DNA from: Phoronis australis
Lineage: Eukaryota > Phoronida > Phoronidae
Assembly (NCBI GenBank): GCA_002633005.1
Contig: NMRA01000439.1
Location: forward strand, 124,001-188,000
Reading direction: 5' to 3'
Length of the DNA: 64,000 nt
How positions within the stretch are numbered: position 1 is the first letter of the stretch; every line of letters starts with the position of its first letter. A program made the position numbers and the translations under genes. A model generated the notes under the pieces. The model had not been told where the DNA came from, did not search any database, and was given only the letters and a program-made list of their open reading frames with translations. Positions 1 through 14,200 of this stretch are shown piece by piece.

Positions 1-1028
1 AAAGATTGCAGTTGTGCAAATTACGACTACAAATCAATGTTCTTACAAAAATAAACTTTTTTAAGACTACAGTATCATGTTGCATTTTGAAGTTTGTTAT
101 CAAATTTGCTCTCCCTACAAATCAAGTTGTCGTAGGCCGAGCAGGCGAGTGTTGAGGTCACTCCACAGTTTCCTGAAAAATGCCAACTCAAGCAAAACCC
201 CTCGAAAATCTTGTTAAACTTACGCATAAGGGAAGCCACAAAAATAAGGCACAGTTATCAAAATTGTAAACAGCAATATCAGGATTCCTTTGCCAGAAAA
301 TACCTGCATGTGGTAACTAGGTGAAGACAATTCTGACCAGGTATCAGTAAAACAATAATACAAATAAGCTTCATGTAGTTAAGCAGCATCAATCTTACAT
401 ACTCGTGCAGCAGAATGCAAGATCGATTATATATCTACCCATCTTGCAGAAAGGAAGGAAAGCACAGGCACAAAATATTGGCAAAATCTGGTTGCTTTAC
501 AACAGTAACTTACACAGAATGGCAGTTTTTGGAGTGGTGCATTACTCCAACTGTACATTCCGATAACAACTGCGCTGCCGACGATATCGCCAAAAAAGTC
601 ATTTAATAGAAAATGGGCAAGTCCAGATCCATGCAAAGTAGCAGACTGGACATGCAAACTGGATACAAAAGGGTAGTTGATGATGACATACGCCCACACG
701 GTTCTGCCCAAATAGTTTGTGTAAAAAAATTGTATGACATTAGTTTATGCAACCTCGGACCAAAAACAACATTCGTCACGAGCCAGCATGCAGGCACATT
801 TAGCCAGTTACCAACTATCATTTGTGTCACCATGAGCAGTTTTTCAACTACCCTGTACTGGTTACTTCAAGGACATAATAGGTAATTTTTACAACCGAGT
901 CGATTGGAGCAAAGCAGTTGAAGTGCCTTGCTCAAGGACACAGTCACACGACTACACTACTGCTAGTACCTACCTAGAATTGCACCCACAACTATAAAGA
1001 TTTAGCACTACAACCACCTTAGATTGTG

Positions 1029-1399
1029 TTTGGCGACCTGGGAAAAATTCCAAGTCATCACGAGGTCACCACAGCGAGGATCAAAGTATTTCCCTCTAAA
1101 TTCATTTCAAGGTTCGAGTAGACTTCCAAACTTGAAATTACTAATGTTGTTCCTAGATTTGTTACCTTTGATTCACGGTTGTTCCATTTAGTGTGTGAAC
1201 TGAACGTATTTGCCACCATGTTGTTTAAATTGCAACACTAAGTAAACAGTTAGAAGTGTGAATTATTCTGGGAAAAATAAGGCAAGATCGGCGAAATTTG
1301 TGTCGCTTAAGACCAATTGGTCGGCGGGAGGAATAACTGAGTTACAGACCAGATGTATGTACGTTCTAGGCAACCTAGGATTTTTCCCAGGTCGCCAAA
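1029..1399. repeat. fold-back / MITE-like element
   Basis: The segment starting TTTGGCGACCTGGGAAAAAT at 1029-1051 is repeated almost perfectly in reverse complement at 1378-1399, about 22 bp per arm with one indel. The interior of about 325 bp has no coding capacity. This is typical of a short non-autonomous DNA transposon. No clear target-site duplication is visible, so the family is not assigned. Confidence 0.65.
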
Positions 1400-1592
1400 T
1401 GCGACTTGGCGCTAAGCTAAGCGTCGAGCACTGCATTATCTGAATAGACACAAATTTCTCAATTCCAAGACCAAAGGGTTGTAACCATAATCCCAAAGAC
1501 TGCTAAGATTAAAGGTGACGTATTAAGAATGTTTTTCTTTGCTGCAATAAGCGACTATCAAGATATGTGGACAATTCAATCTACACTACTAC

Positions 1593-1683
1593 AGCTAGGC
1601 CTAGCCACAGCATAGCCATAGGCCTAGCCACAGCATAGCCATAGGCATAGGCTGGCATAGGATAGGCATAGGCTGGCATAGGC
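1593..1683. repeat. minisatellite (CATAGGC / CTAGCCACAG units)
   Basis: Tandem array of interleaved short units, first CCTAGCCACAGCATAGCCATAGG (two copies), then GGCATAGGCTGGCATA variants. Simple expansion, no coding meaning. Confidence 0.75.
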
Positions 1684-2049
1684 CATTGAAAAGGTAAAGT
1701 CCGCCAATGTCACAATACTTTGTTTTTGTATTTGAAGAGTGCTAAAAAGGTACAAGTTTACAATGCACAATGAGAACTTAACTGAAATCTCCAATCGCCC
1801 TTGTGGGCAGCCCAAGAAGAACGTGACTGAGCGAAATACAGACAGGGGTGAATCAGCTGATAGTTCGCTACCGATTTATCAGCTAGACTCAGAGACATCG
1901 TTAGGCCTACTCACCGTGAATGGAATTCCTTCCACACTGCCCACAGCGAAGCAGTGCTCGCCCGCATTGACAGCACCAGTGAGAACCTGGTGTCGGTTCA
2001 TTCTCAATCCTAGATGAAAAGGAAAACAGAAGTAAAAATCAAGATTTTC

Positions 2050-2260
2050 CGCATTTTAGAATGAGAGACGACCCGGGGTCAGCCATATTGGATTATTATA
2101 TATTTCGATAATAAAAGCTAATATATACTCATTAACTTTTGAATGCTTTGAAAGATAAATGCAGCTAATTGTGTCCATATATATTTACTACATCAATCTC
2201 TTGAAATAATGAAGCATATTTTAACTCACTTGACCGAACTCCCATAATGCATCTGCAAAA
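2050..2260 (+). promoter_or_regulatory. probable DTWD2 promoter / 5' leader
   Basis: This is the sequence immediately upstream of the DTWD2 start codon. GCCATATTGGA at 2082-2092 fits a YY1 site (GCCATNTTGG), and the same 11-mer occurs near the starts of the other two genes in the window. No TATA box is obvious at a convincing distance. The transcription start is not determined. Confidence 0.4.
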
Positions 2261-5200
2261 ATGTCTGCGCCCACATTTGGAGAAGCCGAAGATTTTTTAA
2301 GCCATTTCAGCGAGATCACGCCAGATCCACCGAGTCGGAGAGAAGTCTGTGAACGTTGCAAGTGAGTTTCCTAAAGATAACCTTTCGGTAATTGTTATTA
2401 AATGACAAATTTGACATTTACGATTCGACTGTCCACAAAAATCCACCACTGGCACAGCTGCCGGGGCGCTGGGGGAGCACTGACAATGAATGAAACTTGC
2501 ACACGGGATCTCCAGAGAGTGACCCAAATGTCCAACCTGATCGACCAATGTATAATTCCCTATTGCCAAGATTTTTTTCAGACCCCTCAATGCCGCAATT
2601 TTGGGGCCAAATACTTGCGACAACATCCCCCTGTGTCAATGATTAAAAAATAATGCTAGTCATGCACTTCTGCTTTAACCTGAGCTTCTTGACTGAGGCA
2701 CTGCCAATGAAGGCACAGGAGCTTATTCCAATCATTTAGATCATGGCTATAGTCTATAGATGCACCAAGAGAATGGGGAACATAGCTATATAGAACCAAC
2801 AGAAGGGTGAGATTCGTTATCTCACCACTATGTGACGTACTTGTTGACGGTGGATGTCATTAGATGCTGCTTGACCTTCGATCGGGATCATTCATTGTCT
2901 GACTTCGATCGAATGTCAAACAGCAGATAATCACACATGTCACACTGTAGCAAGATTGCAAATTTCCTTACAATTCCGGTGTACGCCGTACGCCCTTCTT
3001 TACTTATGATGCATTCTGGGTATATTAGAAATAGAAGCATGCTCTAAAAGTTCCAAATGTGCTCTCTGGGAAGAAGGGTGGTGACTGGGGGGTGTAATTT
3101 GTGGTGTCCGTGGGGTGGGCACAATTTTCCCCAACACCAGAGAATTCTCTCAGAAGGCACAAACAGCTTTACCCTGTGGCTTAGCTGAGCAAGAGCCCTG
3201 TTATGATAAAAAAATGCTCCGTACTCAAATCCTGGGGCCCAGGACCATATTATTCACCTGGACTTGAGCGAGTAATCTGAACCCCAGGACTGGAATTTGT
3301 GTATGTGTATGGCGCATTTAACGGCATGTGTGTGGAGCTTCTAGGGTTATGGTTCTGGGGATTTGTGCCATAAGTTTGGTAACTACTGGCCTGGGAATAG
3401 GGGTTAGAAGCTCGTTGCTAGAATTTAAAGGCATGACCATGGGCTAGCAGCTCTACCATATCGCTGGTCCCCTATGTGCCTAGCCAACAGGCAGGTATCA
3501 CGCAGTGGCACACAATTTAACCAGTGTGTGATTCACACTGTATGAATACAGGACAATATCGTAAACAAAAGTCATCGACAGTGGAAAGATGCATTCTGAA
3601 AAGGCGCAACCACAATTTCTAGGATTCATGTTTCCTGAACATAAATTTTAGGCACTGATTTGTCTGTACAACAGACCTCATTTACACTTCAGTCCATCAG
3701 TCATTCCAGCATAGACTATAGAGTATATGATGCCAGTTTGTTTGCGTAAAGTGCTGCCTGTTGAGAATTCGACTAGCCAATTAGAAACGCTGGTGTAAGA
3801 AAATTCCCGTGATACCTGCATGCTGGCTACTGACACTTAGCAGCCCGCAGGGAACCAGCAAGCTCTACCATCTGAGCTGAGTGACAGATGTGGCCATGCC
3901 ATAAGCCCTCTATTTACCAGAAGCCTTTTGGCTAATAATGGCTTACATTTACTAAGACATCGAAGTCATTTTCTTATAAGTACCATTCATTGCATATGAC
4001 GCTGTTGATGTCCTTAAATCCTTCTAACATGAAGAAATTAAACTTCAGTAATTAAGAATTCTTTCTCCATTCTTCTTTAGTTATAAACAAAATTGTTGAC
4101 ATTGCCATTTTGTTACTTAGGCAGGAGAGTAGCGATCCTGGTGGCCAAGTTTCAGGCACTAACAATCCTGGCGGACCGCTAATATTGTGTGTCGGCAATT
4201 CGCTCACTCAAGAGGTCATGGAACTTGACTTTGAGGTGATTAAAAAATTTACATGTATGGTGTAATAGACAAGTGCAGTCATACGAAAACAACAAAAATG
4301 GCTAGTTCACAATTTCATTGACAAATGAAGTGATTTGTTTGTAAGAATTCTTGATTCCCTAAGTATTCGTTTGAGACATTGATAACCTCCTGAGATGTCT
4401 GTCTATGCTCCAATACATGGGCGGTACAGCACTGAAAAAAGTGAGGGGCTAAAGCCCCCTCAGCCCCCTATGGTGCGCCACCCATGCAATAGTCTGTATT
4501 TTGATGGTTTAGCCAGCATGAAGCGTCATTTTCAAAAAATATTACATCATACAGAGTATGTTAGGAAGTGCCACTGTCGAGGCCATGGAATACCTGTCAC
4601 CCTCTGTCGGTAGTCATCATACCGACACAATTGAGAAAAAGAACTAAAATTTGCTTTTGCCGAAGGGCTCATTTCCCCGGGGTACTCGTCTGCTGGTCAC
4701 CTGGTGTTTTGTTGCTGAAACACCACGCTTTGTGGTGGTTAACCTACTACTAACTCTTTTGTCGCACTAATTTAGTTTCGAAGCAACATGTATTGCTACA
4801 GTCTTTCTTATGCCAAATTATTTATGGAATGTTATTTGCTCATGTGTGCAATCGCCCAGCTGATCTGAGTGTAATGGGCGCAGTGTGAAAGTCTTGGAGC
4901 ATTATTCAAATATCTTGTATAATATTTATGAAACAGTTTTCGAAAAGCAGTGGGTGATTGGATATTCTCCAGATGGTACTAAGCAGCCTTTTTGACATCT
5001 GAATTTAGATTGAGAGCAAAAAGTAGTTCATTAGCATGCCAATGGTCATGTGATGAAAGACCCACAGGATTATCTGAATGCAGGCATTTCTACAGCAAGG
5101 TTACTTGCTTCCCTTGCAATACCTAGTGAGTTTGGAGTCCCCCATTATGTCCAAACGTCATTCAGTCCCAGTGGCCAATCTTATAGTGTAATGCTGAAAA

Positions 5201-8200
5201 GTGAACCTTCACTGCACCCGTCTCTGTTATCGTGTAATCCAACAATACTGCAGTTACACGGGATATTTCACTTCTTCACAAGTAGTGTGCATGACACACA
5301 ACTAGCGTCCTCTGTGTACAGCTACGCACCAGTTGTGAAAGCCCGTACAAAGGGTAAGCAAAACAGACGCTTTTGTGTAGCCACTTTATGTCATAATCCA
5401 AACTGAAAGTGCCTGAGACAAAGGTTCCTTAGGTTTCCAGGGGATCCAGGCAAGTGAAACCTGGGCATAGTTTTTATAAATTCAATTACCGTTATACTGA
5501 TATAATCGAATATACAGTGACACAATCAAATTTTGGCCTTAATTTTCAAACACTTTGGCTCAAACATTGATATGATGAAATTCAAGCTCAATTTTCAGCT
5601 TTAGAGAATTTGTTACTTATTGTACAATGTCTCTTACCGTTGTTTTTGTGAACATTATAAACTTCAGTCTTTGCAGAAAGTTTTTGTTCCGTTATTGCAA
5701 ATGACATGTCGTGTAGAGCATTACTGTTAACCATACACGTACTCTTGATACTTTTACCGCTTAGTAATTTTTATCTCCAACAAGAATAACTAAGGTATCA
5801 AATGTTGGGTTTAAGATAATGGCAGATTATTGACCTCAAGGTTAACAGGTCAAGTGTTTGTTTTGTGAATAATTTGACCTTCACTGGTTTCAACTCTTTA
5901 GAAATTGTGTAATATTTGGCTTTAGGCATAGGGCCTGCCCTCACCTAAGGAAACGATGCCTGTGACTTCTGAGAGTAGGATTTTTTGTGCAAAGGGGAAT
6001 CTCCAACTGCATTCACTACAAATTCGACTGGGTCTGTGCGAGTTCAAGTGATTCTAAACTTTGGGGGGCTGATAAGAGGAATTTTGCATGAGGTTGAAAT
6101 ATTTTTCAAAGTAGAATGGAGCCGATATTCGTCCCCTTATTGAGCCATCGGGGCCTTACCAATACATGTCGTACTTGTGATCAGTTATTTTGGTAGAGAT
6201 ATAATAGTCTGATGTTACCAACATTTGGACGTTTTTCGAAGAACATAGCAACTTGCTATTTAATTATCGCCTCATGGCAAGCTTGCTATGTGGACGTCCA
6301 ACTGATGCCTAAGTCGACTTTCACCTTGGGCGTCTTACTTCAGGATATTTACTTACCTTATGTGTTAGTTAATTGATACTCTATCCCCATGTAAGCCCTT
6401 GCAAGTCCTGTATAGGATTTTACACTGCACTGAAACTAGCTGTGATGTCATAACTCAGGTTAAAGGTCCAATAATAGATTGTCTCACTGCTAAGTTTTTG
6501 TTCCTCTGTTGTCTGTAGTCATCTGCTGGCAGTTGGTTGTCTCTGATTGGTCAGTTTTGTTGGAGATGGGGGTCCTGGATTTAGTTTAGGGATCTAGTTA
6601 GCCTTATTTGTGAGTTATTTGAAGGATTTTTTGACGTCACGCTGCTTGATGCTCTGGTGTGTGAAGCCACGGTGAGGTCACAGAAGCTAAAATAGTTTAG
6701 AAATGGTTATTCAGTATTCAGAGTTCATTCACCCTGAACTAATATGATGTGCTCTGGGTGTCCTTAGCATCAGACATGACCTGCAAATACTTCAGAAACT
6801 TAGCTTCAAGATTTGATTTAAAGAGTAGTCTGCTGATGTTCTGAAAAAAATGGAGTTTGGAGAATCCGTTTGCTAAATGTTCAAAGCTGCCGTCACTGAA
6901 ATACGTTGATGAAGTGAAAATTTGTTTCGTCAAATCACCTGACTAAAAGACAGATCAACAAATATGCAGTATGTTAAGTCAAAAAAAAACAAGTTGGATC
7001 TTGTTTGTAGCCTGACTCATTTTGGGTCCAGCACTCACTGACGCTGCCAACGTCAATATCAGCCACACTGTGGGGTGTGCTTGGAAGCAAACTCTGTACT
7101 TATTGTAAAAAACACAAAGCCGCACATAGTGTAAGCTTTTTGGCAACATCAACTAAATTAGTACTGTGTTATGTGTCATAATAGATGTTGACAAAGTTTC
7201 CAGTATTTAGAATCTTTGAAAACTAAGACCAAATTTCTGCCTGATGTTACTTTCATGAAACAGATCCCAAAAGGTTTTATTAACTGAAGAAAAGTTTTCA
7301 CTTTACTGCAGGCTTCACCATGTTCATAGTCATGCTTTGAAATGAACAAGACTTGGTTCAGTTTATTGCAACCATAGGGGTGATCACGTTGTAGTCTGCA
7401 AAGAAATTTATTCTTGAAGTATCTGTTTTGACTCCTAATCACCCTTTCTACTTTGGCTACCTTAGCAGTAAGGCATCCCTTTGAAATCACCATAACTTCA
7501 GGTAATGAGTGATGACTATGGGGGTGGGGGTGGGGGTGTAGAATTTAGCATTGATGGTGACTGGATTTTCCTCTCATTCAATAAAAAAATTATCGAAAGT
7601 CACATGCACATACTTTTCTCCTAAGGCGAATGAGAGCTATGTGATGCCTAGAAATTGTTTCTTATCTGAGCAAGGAATAAGATAAGACTTGTTTTACAAG
7701 TGGCCCAAATCCACAGAGTTGATTTTTACAGAAGACAGCGTTTATTTCCCTTTGTAAAGAAGCGATAGAAATTTATCTATTTTTTATTGTCCCTTATTTA
7801 GAGGCAATTAGAATTTGCGCCCTGTGTTTGAATTACGTTTCCGGCTACTTAGCTGTTTATACATTTGAAAACTTCAACAAGCTGAACAGTGCCCCAGCTG
7901 TGAACTATGCAGGCCTGGTTGATTTATTGTCCCTGAGACAACCAGGCTGTAAATCTTGATCCAACTAAATTGCATTTGGGTCAAGTGACAGGCCCTCAGC
8001 TGAACCTATACACATAAGAACTACCAACATCAATAATTTGGTTGAAAATGTTGATAATATAAAAGGGAATCCTGGTGCAATGTTATCAGTGATATCCCGA
8101 GACAATTTGCCAAATATTAACAGATTGAAAAGTTCATTGGACATAATGTTGCAGTCTACAAATGGTCTTGACAGCCAGTGCAGCTTACCTACTACATGGT

Positions 8201-11200
8201 TCCTTAGCCTCTCATTCCAACTCCATATACAAGCTTGTGAAACTTGTTCCCCACCGAATCTTTGCTCCTGCAACAAACAGTAATTGTATTTTTATTTGGA
8301 CCTCTGGGTCAGTAGGTCACAGGGAAACCATGTTAAAGAGCTTCATTACACAGATGAAGATGATGAGTTAAGGAGAAGGGCTTGGCTCAATGCTATCTGA
8401 TGACATCATAGATAACTTGAGGATGTGTAACGTGATTTAGTAATTTGGGTTTTTTGCAATGCATTACAATTACCATTCACCTAAAAGTGAGTATGCTTGC
8501 CTCAAGAATCTTTCCCGAAAAAACATTTGGTGCAATCTTAGTAGTGTTCTCCGTGACCTGCTTTAACAGGTCGCCGCGATCTGATCTGTTTAAAACACAC
8601 GACACAATTGATTTTTTTTAAATTTGATCAAAAATATCATTTTGTGTGTTCAGTGCTGCACACTGTCAAAATTTTCAAAGTGGTTGTAAACATAACCTGT
8701 TCGAATTGAGTGTGGAGAACACTGCTTACTTAAAAATTTCCAATGTATTTTGAAGCTCAATTTCAATGTTTTACTTTTTATAAAGGTTGACTCCTTGTAG
8801 TTGCACCAACACCATGTCGCAGTGTGACCATTCAGTGCTTTCAATTTTAATGTGGTCATGTAACAAGTGTTGTTTCATGTCATATTCCTGGCATGTTGCC
8901 AAGTTAACTGATGCCACCAGATAACTAGGAGTTAACAACCATTCCACAGTGCATTTGAAAAACGAAAGCAGCCCTGTAGGTGAAATACCTCGAACTGAGA
9001 CTTATGATTTATTTAGCTCTGATAGTTACTATGTATCATTAGAAAATGTCAAAATTTGGCTAATTTGAAAAGGTATCTCAGAAATAATTGATCAGATTCA
9101 AGTAAAACTTCCACATTTGTTTTATGCATTGTTCTTCAAAACGCTGCGATGAATTGTATTTGAAATTTTCTACTTTTACACGAGGGCTTTTATCAAAAAC
9201 AGGATTTTAGGGTTTTCATGTGAAAGCTCACAAGTTCCATAAAACAGAAACAAAATAATTTAGAAATTTTTAAATTGTTATGGCTTTTTTGACATTTCAT
9301 CATGAAAATGATTATTTATTTTGCTTGGATTGTACCATTTTTGCTTAATTTTACTAAAAAAGCATGGCCACGTGACCCAATTACTAGCAGATTGGTATAA
9401 TGCTAAAAATCAAATGAAGCAAGGTTTTTACATTCACAGAATAGAATATTCTGCATATATTTTCTTAAAATAGAATCTGATCTTTTACTTTGCACCAGTG
9501 TACCATTAATTGGTTGATGCAACCATGTCTTGGTAATAACGAAAAAGAAAGGTACATTAATTAGAAAATTACGGTACTACAACAATAACCAATTTTCTTT
9601 TTATCAAAATGAATTCTCCAATTAACTTTTTGTTTTCGTTTTATGGAACTCCTGATTTTGCCATAAAACCCTGAAAGTGATAATTTTTTACTGGACCCTC
9701 ATGCAAAATTGGAACAATCTTAAGGCAATTTATCCCTAATGGTGTTTTGGAGAGTTGTGCATAAATACGTAGCTAAGTTTCAGCGATTATTTCCAAATAG
9801 CAAAATTAGAAGTTTTTCTTCAAGGTTTACACATGATCTTAAATTCCGTAGTTTTGTAGCCATGTAAAGATTTATTGATTAGGAATTGTAACCTCAAAAG
9901 TGCTTTAAATTTTAATACCATTAATCTAACATCCTAGTAAAATACATGTAGTGATTGTCTTGTTTGAACAAGATCAAATAATCTTCATCACTATATAACT
10001 TCTTCACTTATCTCGCATAAAATTATTGCCAAAATTCTTTTTTTGTTTTTTCACATTTTTCAAAAGGTTGTGGAAACTTTACCACACGTTGCAAACCCCG
10101 CAAATATTTCTTAACCTCTATTTTTGTGAAGAAATTTGACAAAATTAGAATTTCACTCGTTAGGCATATGTACGCTAAGTACGTGAATACTTAGTACCGT
10201 ACGTGGTCTTAGAATTCAAAAATCAATGTTTAGCCCACACTGTGATCTTTGGATTGAAAAATCAATGCGTCACTCAGACTTGATTGAAGACAAGTGTTGT
10301 GTTAATTTAGAACATCATTGTTGAAGTGACTGCTATTGTGTCTGTGGGTGTCATTATATCAACTTATCCATTAAAGTCTGTGTTAGTTTGCTCGATTACC
10401 GTGTTCACTCAGATTTCTATTGAGAAGCAATGAAGGCGTTTGATAATTTTTATAATTGCATAGGTATTGCCCACTTCACAAGGCTGAGCGTGTCAACCAA
10501 GAGCCGGACGTGAATAGAAGGTTGACAGTGTTGAGCTATCTTTGTATTAGTTGCCTTAGTCAAAGGTATACGGTGATGTTTCCTCAAATTTGAACAAAAA
10601 TAATTGCCAAAATTGTCATTTTCCATTTTTACTTGGTGAAATAAAATTTTGTTGCTTTGTCATTTTTTGTTTGTCTCTTTGTTCGCTTGCAACAGATTCT
10701 TATTGGATCAATGAGAAATATACATACAACATGTGTCCCGTGAAACTTTTCAAGCGCTGTCAGTATTGTGAACCAGTTTCTTGCTACGACTAACCGTTCG
10801 AGTGATATTCGAGATTTAACGCTCAGATGACTGCTCTTTTATTGATCAGTTATATGTAGCTGCATGCTGTGACGTAGTCATATTTTTGTTAAGAGATCGC
10901 ATTTTTTGTTTAATGGATATGAAATTTAGGTACAGTGTTAACTTAGTCAATAGCCCGAGAATTTTTGTTCTTGTGCTAAATTGGACGCAAGATGGCGCTG
11001 TGGCGGCCATTTTTCAAATTATGTTTGGGCAGCTCTTGCTTCGTGATCCCTTGGCCGAACCTTTTCAAATTTGGTACGTAAATAGATCTCTTCGTGGGCT
11101 ATCTAATACTTTGATTTCATCATCGACCTCGCCATTTTTATTTGATTTCATCAAGTTACACTCTTCAGAGCACTTTCATTTGAAAGGTCACTGCATAGTT

Positions 11201-14200
11201 AAAATTGATAAAAATTTCATCTAATGTGTTTGTTGATGACAGCTATATAAAATAAACGCTTTATGTACTTGAATTGATTGGGTTGTCGAAAATGTGCATA
11301 ACATGAAATTTCAGCGTTCGGCCTTGTTGTATAGTCAATTGAAGAAATTTTACCACACTTGCATTGTGAGGAACTCAAATTCTTTGTCAATAAGCATTCA
11401 CTAAGAATTGAGTGCTGTAAACAAGCTTTAAAAAAGACCTGCGAGGCTGCGACCGGGTCTTATTTTTGTATTCGAAATAAATTTTGAAATTTTTTTTGAG
11501 ATTTTACATTCTACTTTTGTCCGGAAACAAGATAAACGTCTAGTAGTACTCGGATACACTATGGTTTGCGTTGTTAGCTGTCTAAGTCTACCTTGTGCTT
11601 GATGGCGTCAGTATTAAGTTCGAATCTGAACTCGAGTTTTTAATTGAAATTTCAAACTTTTCCTCGAGATAATATCTTGAATCTAGGGGTCATCAAGCGC
11701 GAACTTGGACCAGATGCTAATCAGCAAAAATCATAGCGTAATGTTAATTGTATCTTCTAGATTTTTACGTATGGCCATCGGTCATGATGCACATTTATCT
11801 TGAATTTACACAAAAGGTAGAGCGTAAACTGTCAAAAACAATTTTGAGTTCGATTTTGAGTACAAAGATTAAACCTCAGCCACTGATGGTATGAGTGGGA
11901 ATGTGCAAAAGTCAAAATTTCTCAGAATTGGGCGGCGTGCCTTTAGCTGAACTTGAGCATTAGCCCGGACAAATATACAAGTTTGTTAGAGCCAAACAGT
12001 ATATTTGATTCCCATCTGTGCCTCACTACTTATAGCTGTATGTTTCTGTTTCTGTGGTGATGTCAGAGGGTAGGCACCGGGATAGTCCCTCCTCCTTCCA
12101 GTATTGCACGCAATGTAAATTTGGAGATGGTGCCCTGTTTATAGCTGGGTAAAACACAAGAAATCAAATTTGGCATTTTACTCTCAAAAAACGGTCTCCT
12201 AATATTATTTATCGTGATAGGATTCCACTTGCATTAACACTTCAAAGTCACAGGCAATGTGTATATTATTCTCCATTTTCAAATTTTAGGGTTGGCCAAC
12301 TTCAATAAAGTTTGAAGCGATGCCTTTGCAAACACAAACACCCCCTTGTTTGATTGTGGTAAGAACCCCTCCCCCCTTTCATCATCTCGGGTAGATTTTT
12401 AACAAGTTATAAGATGTTGTACCCCAGGTATGGATTTTCAAGAAAAAACACTGATGCAAACCAAGTTATATTGATCAGTGTTGTACTTTATTTGCAAACA
12501 TGGCTGTTCTATCAAGAAGCTCTTCAATTAATTTGCATTAATATATTTGAACATAACTAATCTTTAAACCTTTAGTGTTTTTTATCACTAATGCATGTTA
12601 CCTTTTGGGGAGGTTGTAAAAAGTCTAGAAATAGCATCTGTCAACCATTTATTTCAAAATAAGTAGCCAGGTCATAAAAGCTCATTGTCACTTTAGCCAT
12701 TACCAGTAAGCTTTTTTCTGACCTTTAATATGTCTGCGTAAATTCCATATATGTAACGTTACCAGCGTTCTCCCTGAGCAAAAATTCAAACATAGTGCAA
12801 ATTCCGTGTCATCCCTGTATACCCTAAATCCTTTCTGTAAATTCAGAAAAACAATGCTTAGTAAAATTTTCATTACTTTCACTTGCTGGACATTAAGTCA
12901 CTTTCATTCACTGCAAAATAAAAAAGCACCCCTAGGCACTGTCACCAGTTTCAATGATTCATCTTCTAACTCTGGCTTTTCACACATGGCTTCAGATTAA
13001 GCATGGCTCAGGGCTTTTGAAATTTGGCTCAAGATTCCCAAACATGGCACAAAACATTAATCAAACAGGGTGCACTACCTGATGCTTGAATATCCACATG
13101 TAGAGAAAATAGTACTGCCTTAATGGTACTATGGCATAGCCATTGCAGAGTCACTGCGTTTTGCAAGTTTGCCCAATGTTTTAACATACAATTATGAACA
13201 GGAGCATGCAATACATCCATCTACATTGAAAAATTCATGTTCTTACATAGTTAGAACTCCATATGCATACTCCAGTGTACTCTTTCTGGAGAATGAAATC
13301 AAACTTGGACCTCAGATTGCAAGGCTGTACTCCTGAAGGTCAAGTCTAGACATGTGTCTGCAAGACTGCATTGTTTGAATACCTAAATACTTTCACTTCT
13401 GGGGTAGCACATTATTCCCTGCACAGTATAATTTGTTACTCAGTACTGTTTACCAAATCATATTTGGAACCTCTAGCACAATATAAAAATAAGTAAATCT
13501 GTATTTACCGTATCTATCCCAGCAGTCAAATTTTATATGCCGTAATACCGTCCTGGTGCTCTGTTGCTGTTTTCTTGTCTAACTCTTGTTTCTCACTGTG
13601 TATGTCATGCTACATTTACTGCAATCCAACCGCTGTTGACACGTGTTTAATAGACGTTCTACTTGGAGTGATTCTTGTTATATTGTTTAGATTACTCAGG
13701 GCCCTACATTTCTGTGACAATGACTATTGATTTAATTCTCGCCGATTTATTCTGCCGAGACGACCTTTTCATCAGATTAATCACCATGAATATTTCAGAC
13801 TTTTATATCAATATGATTATGGGTTGAGACAATTATGCATTGAGCATTTACATGAGTTTCAGAATAATGTTTGCTTTTTTAAAGATTGACTGTGGGCTTA
13901 TTGTTTATTTTGTGGTAAACGATATGATGTAATGGGGCGGTACTGGATAGAAATGTCATTTGTCCGGGAAAACGCATTTTCACATTAGCCTCGTTTTAGA
14001 AATGTCAGGCTGGATCCAAGAATCATGTCAGGAAATATAGCATCCACCGATACTAGTCAAGTTTATCCAGCTTTCTACCCTCAAAGTTGCAGCCCACGGC
14101 ACAGCAGTATGACTTTCCTGACATATTTGGAAGGTCAAATACAATATTAATGAAATCGAGAACAAATTAAAATGAAAGCGCTCTGAGGAGCGAAACTTGG

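Larger units (their letters stand above)
1..2080. other. intergenic, repeat-bearing, no gene seen
   Basis: No reading frame here resembles a known protein. The stretch holds an inverted-repeat element (1029-1399) and a short minisatellite (about 1593-1683). A segment near 918-945 (TGCCTTGCTCAAGGACACA) looks like a piece of an interspersed repeat. The next supported feature is the DTWD2 promoter and first exon. Confidence 0.6.

Noticed and set aside
5050-5406. 118-residue + strand frame in DTWD2 intron 1
   Set aside because: No family resemblance, no splice context, unremarkable composition; likely chance.
10886-11224. 112-residue + strand frame
   Set aside because: Low-complexity composition, no recognised domain, intronic to DTWD2.
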